A DNA stretch of 5,106 bases. Source: Chloroflexota bacterium. GTDB taxonomy: Bacteria > Chloroflexota > Limnocylindria > Limnocylindrales > CSP1-4. A program made the position numbers and the translations under genes. The stretch's first letter is position 1. The number at the start of each line of letters is the position of its first letter. The notes under the pieces were generated by a model. The model was not told the DNA's origin and ran no database searches. It was given only the letters and a program-made list of their open reading frames with translations. This document shows positions 1 through 5,106 of the stretch, piece after piece. The stretch is taken from the NCBI GenBank assembly GCA_027346765.1, contig DAIERN010000117.1, positions 1-5,106 of the forward strand, given 5' to 3'.

Positions 1-2183
<2,183 letters not shown>

Positions 2184-2192
2184 CGACCGACT

Positions 2193-2198
2193 TATACT
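2193..2198 (+). promoter_or_regulatory. Candidate -10 element TATACT for the 76-residue gene
   Basis: TATACT matches TATAAT at five of six positions and lies in the 26-base gap between the RND stop and the next ATG. Eleven bases separate it from the ATG, so transcription would start only about 4-6 bases before the codon, giving a nearly leaderless mRNA. No convincing -35 is visible 16-18 bases upstream. The missing Shine-Dalgarno site agrees with leaderless expression. Read-through from the pump gene is the alternative. Confidence 0.45.
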
Positions 2199-2209
2199 CG
2201 GGCCGCCTC

Positions 2210-2440
2210 ATGAAGCAGATGTACCACCCCGACGATCTCGCGGCGATGGACCCGCTCGTGCTGATGCGCAACCTGGACCACGTGCGCCTGACCAGCCGGC
2301 GGCTGAGCTACATCCTGCAGCAGCAGGTGCACCTCTACACGCCTGAGGCGAACAAGATCCGGGGCGAGATCGACGAGTACGTCGAGGCCGAGCGCCAGAT
2401 CGAGTGGGAGATGGCCCGCCGCGGCCTGCGCAACGAGTAG
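2210..2440 (+). CDS. Small helical hypothetical protein (76 aa)
   Basis: I do not recognise this protein. It is almost certainly coding: nearly every codon ends in G or C, the composition is balanced, and it has the strand and spacing of a follow-on gene, 26 bases after the RND stop. It is charged and predicted to be mostly alpha-helical. Residues 14-40 form a helix with a QQQ run (LSYILQQQVHLYTPEA). Residues 45-75 are rich in Glu, Arg and Ile (EIDEYVEAERQIEWEMARRG), giving an amphipathic, possibly coiled-coil helix. There is no signal peptide, membrane segment or Cys/His metal site, so it should be cytoplasmic. The ATG at 2210 is the only reasonable start, and no Shine-Dalgarno sequence precedes it. 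Proximity to the pump may mean co-transcription, but a functional link is not shown. Confidence 0.8.
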   Translation: MKQMYHPDDLAAMDPLVLMRNLDHVRLTSRRLSYILQQQVHLYTPEANKIRGEIDEYVEAERQIEWEMARRGLRNE

Positions 2441-2753
2441 CGCGACCCAACCTGGCCAGATGCGCCGCTGCGGAGCACTAACCGCCGCAGCTTGGGGCCT
2501 AGTCGGCCAAATGCCTCATGTGAAGGCACTACCACGCTCGGGCCCATGACGGCGCGGTCATACGTTCAGTGGCGCAGCACTTGGCAGAATTGACCCGTGC
2601 TGACCTCGCCTAGTGCGCTGCCGTGGAGCAGTTTGCTTGATGTAGGTGGTGTGTCGAACGGCGAGCGCCGCTTGATCGGCTCTGCGCAGGAGCGATCGCT
2701 GGCCAGGCTCGGGTTAACGACCGGCTGGCGAGCAAATGGCAGGTTGAAAGCGG
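2441..2753. other. Convergent intergenic spacer, no gene seen
   Basis: These 313 bases separate the 3' ends of a plus-strand and a minus-strand gene. The open frames crossing it have compositions unlike the neighbouring genes, so I see no gene. Three weak inverted repeats are visible: GCTGCGG at 2467-2473 with CCGCAGC at 2485-2491 (11-base loop), TGCCT at 2512-2516 with AGGCA at 2524-2528, and CGGCG at 2659-2663 with CGCCG at 2666-2670. None is followed by a real T-tract, though the first could end plus-strand transcription. I see no promoter and no known RNA. Confidence 0.6.
2467..2491 (+). terminator. Possible hairpin terminator after the 76-residue gene
   Basis: A perfect 7-bp stem, GCTGCGG/CCGCAGC, encloses an 11-base loop 27 bases after the stop at 2440. 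The position suits a terminator for the plus-strand genes. It is followed by TTGGGG rather than a T-run, so a canonical Rho-independent terminator is not supported. Chance occurrence in GC-rich DNA is a real possibility. Confidence 0.25.
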
Positions 2754-3050
2754 CTAGGTGGTAGCCGGGACCAGGCTCAGTGTCGCAACGACGGGGAGCG
2801 CCTCGATCGGCGTGGATTCCTCGGCGATGACGCGCTGCGCCAGCTGGCACAGCCGCGGCATCTCGGCGAGGCAGAAGGAGATCCCGCGCTCGGCGAGCTC
2901 AGCGAACCCCCAGCCTCGGAACGCGCCGCGCGCGGCCACCGCGCACATCTCGTCGTAGATGAGCGGCCAGCCAACGGGCCGGCGGCGATAGCAGAACCGA
3001 ACAAATTCGAGGGCCAGGTCCACGCTCTCAGGCGCGTGCTCATCCGACAC
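2754..3050 (-). CDS. Hypothetical protein with four cysteines (98 aa)
   Basis: I do not recognise a family. The frame is GC3-rich with balanced composition, unlike the Arg/Ala/Ser-rich frames overlapping it, so it is probably real. I chose the GTG at 3050 because a purine-rich GGGGAGAGG (3058-3066) sits 7 bases upstream. An in-frame TTG at 3056 lies only one base from that site. The protein appears soluble and helical, with aromatic-rich stretches LEFVRFCYRRRPVGWPLIYDEM and AFRGWGFAEL. Four cysteines, at about 20, 36, 60 and 68 from the GTG, are irregularly spaced and do not form a standard CxxC zinc motif. The C-terminus after about residue 80 is hydrophobic and lacks charged residues. There is no signal peptide. 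It lies alone between the tRNA terminator and the convergent spacer, so context gives no functional clue. Confidence 0.65.
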   Translation of the reverse strand: MSDEHAPESVDLALEFVRFCYRRRPVGWPLIYDEMCAVAARGAFRGWGFAELAERGISFCLAEMPRLCQLAQRVIAEESTPIEALPVVATLSLVPATT

Positions 3051-3057
3051 GGTCAAT

Positions 3058-3066
3058 CCTCTCCCC
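3058..3066 (-). promoter_or_regulatory. Ribosome binding site that decides the GTG start of the 98-residue gene
   Basis: Read on the minus strand this is GGGGAGAGG, followed by seven bases (ATTGACC) and then GTG at 3050. It is one of the few Shine-Dalgarno-like sites in the window. Its spacing favours GTG over the upstream in-frame TTG at 3056, which would leave a gap of one base. Confidence 0.55.
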
Positions 3067-3174
3067 TGCGTTCAGAACCCCGGGATCGAGCGCGGCTGTC
3101 AGCTCGTCCGCCGCGGTGCTCGCTTCCCTCACCTCCCCGTCGTCCGATCTCTGTCGGGGCGCGACGTCCGTCGG

Positions 3175-3180
3175 ATTGTA
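3175..3180 (-). promoter_or_regulatory. Weak candidate -10 element for the 98-residue gene
   Basis: Read on the minus strand, TACAAT matches TATAAT at five of six positions, about 125 bases before the GTG at 3050. No recognisable -35 lies 16-18 bases upstream. The gene needs a promoter in this spacer because a strong terminator lies just upstream at 3292-3321. This is the best candidate I see, but it is weak. Confidence 0.25.
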
Positions 3181-3291
3181 GGTCTCCCCGGAGTATTGCG
3201 GGAAGGCGGTATGTCCACCTTCTTGTCCACGATGTTCTCCACACCGTGGAAGAAATCGGCCCTCCGCCAAGGAGGCATGACATGAAATTGA

Positions 3292-3321
3292 GACGCCCCC
3301 GGGGCGCGGTCCGGGGGCGTC
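3292..3321 (-). terminator. Strong hairpin terminator of tRNA-Glu
   Basis: GACGCCCCCGG (3292-3302) and CCGGGGGCGTC (3311-3321) form a perfect 11-bp GC-rich stem around an 8-base loop, 14 bases past the tRNA CCA end. On the minus strand it is followed by TCAATTTCATG, a short and interrupted T-rich stretch. Stem strength and position make it a Rho-independent-type terminator or a 3' processing barrier for the tRNA transcript. It also insulates the downstream 98-residue gene. Confidence 0.8.
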
Positions 3322-3335
3322 GGGAAGTTCGTATG

Positions 3336-3412
3336 TGGTACCGCATATCGGATTCGAACCGATGATCTCCGCCTTGAGAGGGCGGTGTCCTGGGCCTCTA
3401 GACGAATGCGGC
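3336..3412 (-). tRNA. tRNA-Glu, anticodon CUC, CCA encoded
   Basis: This tRNA delivers glutamate to GAG codons. The full cloverleaf can be drawn on the minus strand. The acceptor stem is GCCGCAT/ATGCGGT, with a G1-U72 wobble. The D-arm is GTCT/GGAC around AGAGGCCCA. The anticodon stem is CCGCC/GGCGG with loop CTCTCAA, giving anticodon CTC. The variable loop is AGATC, and the T-arm is ATCGG/CCGAT with loop TTCGAAT. A73 is followed by a genome-encoded CCA, for 77 bases in total. It begins only 20 bases after the stop of the upstream hydrolase gene and is followed by the terminator at 3292-3321. The preference for GAG fits the G/C-ending codon usage of the neighbouring genes. Confidence 0.97.
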
Positions 3413-3424
3413 GAGGCGGGCCGT

Positions 3425-3452
3425 AGTTTACCTCACAGTCGGTGCGATTCAA
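3425..3452 (-). promoter_or_regulatory. Likely tRNA-Glu promoter overlapping the hydrolase stop
   Basis: Read on the minus strand, TTGAAT (3447-3452) and TAAACT (3425-3430) are separated by 16 bases. Each matches the sigma-70 consensus at four of six positions. The -10 ends 12 bases before the mature tRNA 5' end, so transcription would start about 5 bases upstream of it. The -35 lies inside the last codons of the hydrolase gene. Read-through from the hydrolase operon could also feed the tRNA. Confidence 0.55.
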
Positions 3453-4350
3453 TGAATGCGCGAATCGAGTCGGCCACTCGTTCGGACGTCTTCTCACCGG
3501 TGATCAGGCCGTAATGCGACAGCTCGGAGAAGGAGATGTAGTCGGCGCCCAGCCACTCCGCCAACCGGTGGCTGTCGCCATCGGGGAACCAGCGGTCGAG
3601 CCCGCCACCGATCACCAATCGCGGCACGTCAGCCAGCAACTCCCGGTCGACCTCCACGCCTTCCAGCATCTGCCGCCGTGCGGCGCCCGACTCGGCGCCC
3701 AACATGTGCTGGATGCGCATCACGTCGTCCGACGTCAGGTCGGGGTTGGCGCGCTGGAGCGCGTCGATCGGCCCCTCCCAGCCAAGGAGCTCGCGCCTGT
3801 AGCGCTCGGGCAGCAGCCGGACCATGTGCGCCGGTGGCGGCTCCAGCAGCTGCGCCGGCAGTGCCGGGCTGATCAGGATCAGGGCGCTGATGGGCTTGGC
3901 CTGGGCGACGCGCAGTGCCAGCAGGCCACCCAGGCCATGGCCGATCACGATGGGCGGCCGGGGCATGATGTCCGTGGTCGCAATCGCGTCGTCGATATAC
4001 GTGTTGATGTCGATCTGGGCGAAGTCGGCGGTCTCGCTCCAGTAATGGCCGCGCAGGTTCAACGCATGGCCCTCCCAGCCGCGCGGCGCGAAGTAGCCCA
4101 GGAACTTATGCCATTGCCACGAGCCGCCCAGCTCCCCGTGAAGCAGGTACAGCGGCTTGCGCCGCGAGCGCCGTTCCGGCAGCCACGACTCGATGTACAG
4201 GCCGCGCTCGCTGATGACGCGCTCGTCCTTGCGGATGGGCCGGTTGGCGCGCGGATCGACCTGCGTGCCGTCGCCCGATTCGTGGCCGTTGCCATTGGTG
4301 CCGCCGACGGCGGTCACGTCCATTGGCCGGCTGTCGTCGAAGTCGCTCAT
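3433..4350 (-). CDS. Alpha/beta-hydrolase-fold protein lacking the catalytic serine
   Basis: This 305-residue cytoplasmic protein has the alpha/beta hydrolase fold, whose enzymes usually cleave esters, amides or carbon bonds with a Ser-Asp-His triad. Residues 1-45 are polar and probably disordered. The oxyanion-loop motif HGELGGSW is at 71-78. The nucleophile elbow at 137-142 reads GHGLGG instead of the usual G-x-S-x-G, so Gly139 (codon GGC, 3934-3936) replaces the serine. The acid (D252 in GGGLDRWFP) and histidine (H279 in SHYGLI) are retained. A helical lid spans about 165-240. The frame is intact and length is normal, so this is not an obvious pseudogene. It starts 11 bases after the DUF1015 stop without a clear Shine-Dalgarno site, suggesting translational coupling. 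The ATG at codon 10 is an alternative start. It may be a non-catalytic binding protein or use another mechanism. The fold is sure; the function is unknown. Confidence 0.9.
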   Translation of the reverse strand: MSDFDDSRPMDVTAVGGTNGNGHESGDGTQVDPRANRPIRKDERVISERGLYIESWLPERRSRRKPLYLLHGELGGSWQWHKFLGYFAPRGWEGHALNLRGHYWSETADFAQIDINTYIDDAIATTDIMPRPPIVIGHGLGGLLALRVAQAKPISALILISPALPAQLLEPPPAHMVRLLPERYRRELLGWEGPIDALQRANPDLTSDDVMRIQHMLGAESGAARRQMLEGVEVDRELLADVPRLVIGGGLDRWFPDGDSHRLAEWLGADYISFSELSHYGLITGEKTSERVADSIRAFIESHRL

Positions 4351-4361
4351 GCCGGGCCCGA

Positions 4362-5106
4362 CTACCAGAGCGGGTTGAAGACGAGGCCAGTCGCAGCCTT
4401 GGGATAGAAGAAGGTCGACTTGGGCGGCATGAAGCCACCCGCCGCGGCGACCCGCAGCACCGATTCGACCGGTGTGGGCCGGACCAGGAAGCAGACGTCC
4501 GCCTGGCTGTCTTCGACGGCGCTCACGGCGGCGCGCGCGTCACTCACGTAGGTCAGGCGGCCGCTCGTATTGAGCTCGTCCGTGGTGCTGCCGATCATCT
4601 GCGGCAGGGTACTCGACAGCACGTCCACGTCCAGATCCGCGGACGTGGCGTTGTTGATCGCGAGCAGGGCGCCGCCATTGCGCGTCCACACGCCCAGGGT
4701 TCCGGCGGGCGAAGCCGGGTCGTCGAGGCGCATGCGGTCGAGCAGCGTCACCTGATCGCTGATCGGCTCGACGCTGTACGGGCCGGCGGCGGCCGCCAGG
4801 ATCTGCGCCGTGTCCGGTGCACCGCGGATCACGCGATGCCACGGCCGGAGCGCGAGGCCACCGGAATGCGCGTCGTACAGCAGGGCGAGCACGAAGCTCG
4901 CGCCCGGCGCCGCGGCGGGATCGGCCGTGGCGAGATAGCGCAGCGCCGTCTCGTAGCGATGGTGGCCGTCGGCGATCGTGAGGTGGGCGCGGCCGGCCAG
5001 GTTCAGCAGCTCGTTCGCGGCGGGCGTCTGCGCCGGGTCAATCGCCCACAAACGCTGACCAACGCCGCCCGGGCCGGCCGCGGCGACCGCCGGCGGCGCA
5101 CTCAGC
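4362..5106 (-). CDS. DUF1015 family protein, C-terminal part, cut by the right edge
   Basis: The frame is open to the window edge. An in-frame TTG at 5051 is internal, because family-like sequence (QRLWAIDPAQ) runs across it. About 247 residues are visible out of a usual 400 or so, so the N-terminal portion is missing. The diagnostic motif ADGHHRYETA lies at 4944-4973, and the C-terminus carries the family signature MPPKSTFFYPKAATGLVFNP. Between them is an alpha/beta region containing LALLYDAHSGGLALRPWHR. There is no signal peptide or membrane segment in the visible part. The biochemical role is not established. As I recall, some Clostridial members sit beside serine-biosynthesis genes, and the DGHHR motif resembles that of ParB/sulfiredoxin-like proteins, which include free-serine kinases. 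A nucleotide-dependent role is therefore possible but unproven. It is probably the upstream gene of an operon with the hydrolase, 11 bases downstream. Confidence 0.9.
   Translation of the reverse strand, partial: LSAPPAVAAAGPGGVGQRLWAIDPAQTPAANELLNLAGRAHLTIADGHHRYETALRYLATADPAAAPGASFVLALLYDAHSGGLALRPWHRVIRGAPDTAQILAAAAGPYSVEPISDQVTLLDRMRLDDPASPAGTLGVWTRNGGALLAINNATSADLDVDVLSSTLPQMIGSTTDELNTSGRLTYVSDARAAVSAVEDSQADVCFLVRPTPVESVLRVAAAGGFMPPKSTFFYPKAATGLVFNPLW

Larger units (their letters stand above)
3051..3291 (-). other. Spacer between the tRNA terminator and the 98-residue gene, with possible gene remnants
   Basis: No complete gene is convincing here. On the minus strand, an ATG at 3278 opens a frame that looks coding for about 30 codons (RADFFHGVENIVDKKVDIPP), then turns Arg-rich and stops at 3129. 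A second minus frame becomes coding-like from about 3200 (YSGETYNPTDV, then acidic residues) and stops at 3040, overlapping the next gene's start. Together they could be a small gene broken by a frameshift, or chance. A 5-bp hairpin, CCTCC/GGAGG, lies at 3261-3275. A -10-like TACAAT reads on the minus strand at 3175-3180, with no clear -35. Confidence 0.35.

Noticed and set aside
2659..2670. Short palindrome CGGCG-AG-CGCCG as a terminator or operator
   Set aside because: A two-base loop cannot close a hairpin well, there is no T-tract, and such palindromes are expected in DNA of this composition.
2566..2850. Minus-strand open frame across the convergent spacer
   Set aside because: Its codon composition is mixed, it overlaps the better-supported 98-residue gene and it shows no domain.
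3212..3230. Direct repeat TGTCCAC twice, 12 bases apart
   Set aside because: Seven-base repeats arise by chance, there is no third copy, and the spacing to any promoter is unclear.
3281..3365. Short plus-strand frame with an AGGAGG six bases before its ATG
   Set aside because: The spacing is attractive, but the 27 or so codons run through the tRNA terminator and the tRNA 3' half, and the product is Arg-rich. The AGGAGG is one arm of a hairpin.
3442..4407. Long plus-strand open frame opposite the hydrolase, about 320 codons
   Set aside because: It is fully antisense to a gene with clear hydrolase-fold motifs, its translation is Ala/Gln/Arg-rich without a recognisable domain, and long antisense frames are common in GC-rich DNA.

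Overview
The window is about two-thirds G+C, and its genes prefer G or C at third codon positions. An RND pump of the type found outside Proteobacteria, a DUF1015 protein, a CCA-encoding tRNA-Glu and weak or absent Shine-Dalgarno sites fit a high-GC Chloroflexota-like bacterium. That assignment is an inference from style and family content, because no taxonomic marker gene is present. All genes look chromosomal and ordinary. I see no insertion sequence, CRISPR array, phage module or rRNA.

Layout: on the plus strand, positions 1-2183 hold the C-terminal two-thirds of an RND-family efflux transporter, cut by the left edge. It ends in an unusual Pro/Ala/Gly-rich tail with an 8-residue repeat. 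A 76-residue helical hypothetical protein follows 26 bases later (2210-2440), with a -10-like TATACT just before its ATG and no ribosome binding site. Positions 2441-2753 are a non-coding convergent spacer.

The rest is on the minus strand, read from the right. A DUF1015-family protein (4362-5106, cut by the right edge) is followed after 11 bases by an alpha/beta-hydrolase-fold protein (3433-4350), probably in one operon. The hydrolase has glycine where the catalytic serine should be. Next comes tRNA-Glu(CUC) (3336-3412), with its own likely promoter overlapping the hydrolase stop and a strong hairpin terminator at 3292-3321. A 241-base stretch with possible gene remnants precedes a 98-residue hypothetical protein (2754-3050).

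How they work together: the pump exports compounds across the cytoplasmic membrane using the proton gradient. The DUF1015 protein and the hydrolase may share a cytoplasmic role that cannot be named from sequence. The tRNA is housekeeping. I found no convincing new multi-gene system. The most interesting points are the serine-less hydrolase, the charge arrangement in the pump's proton relay, and the pump's repeat tail.
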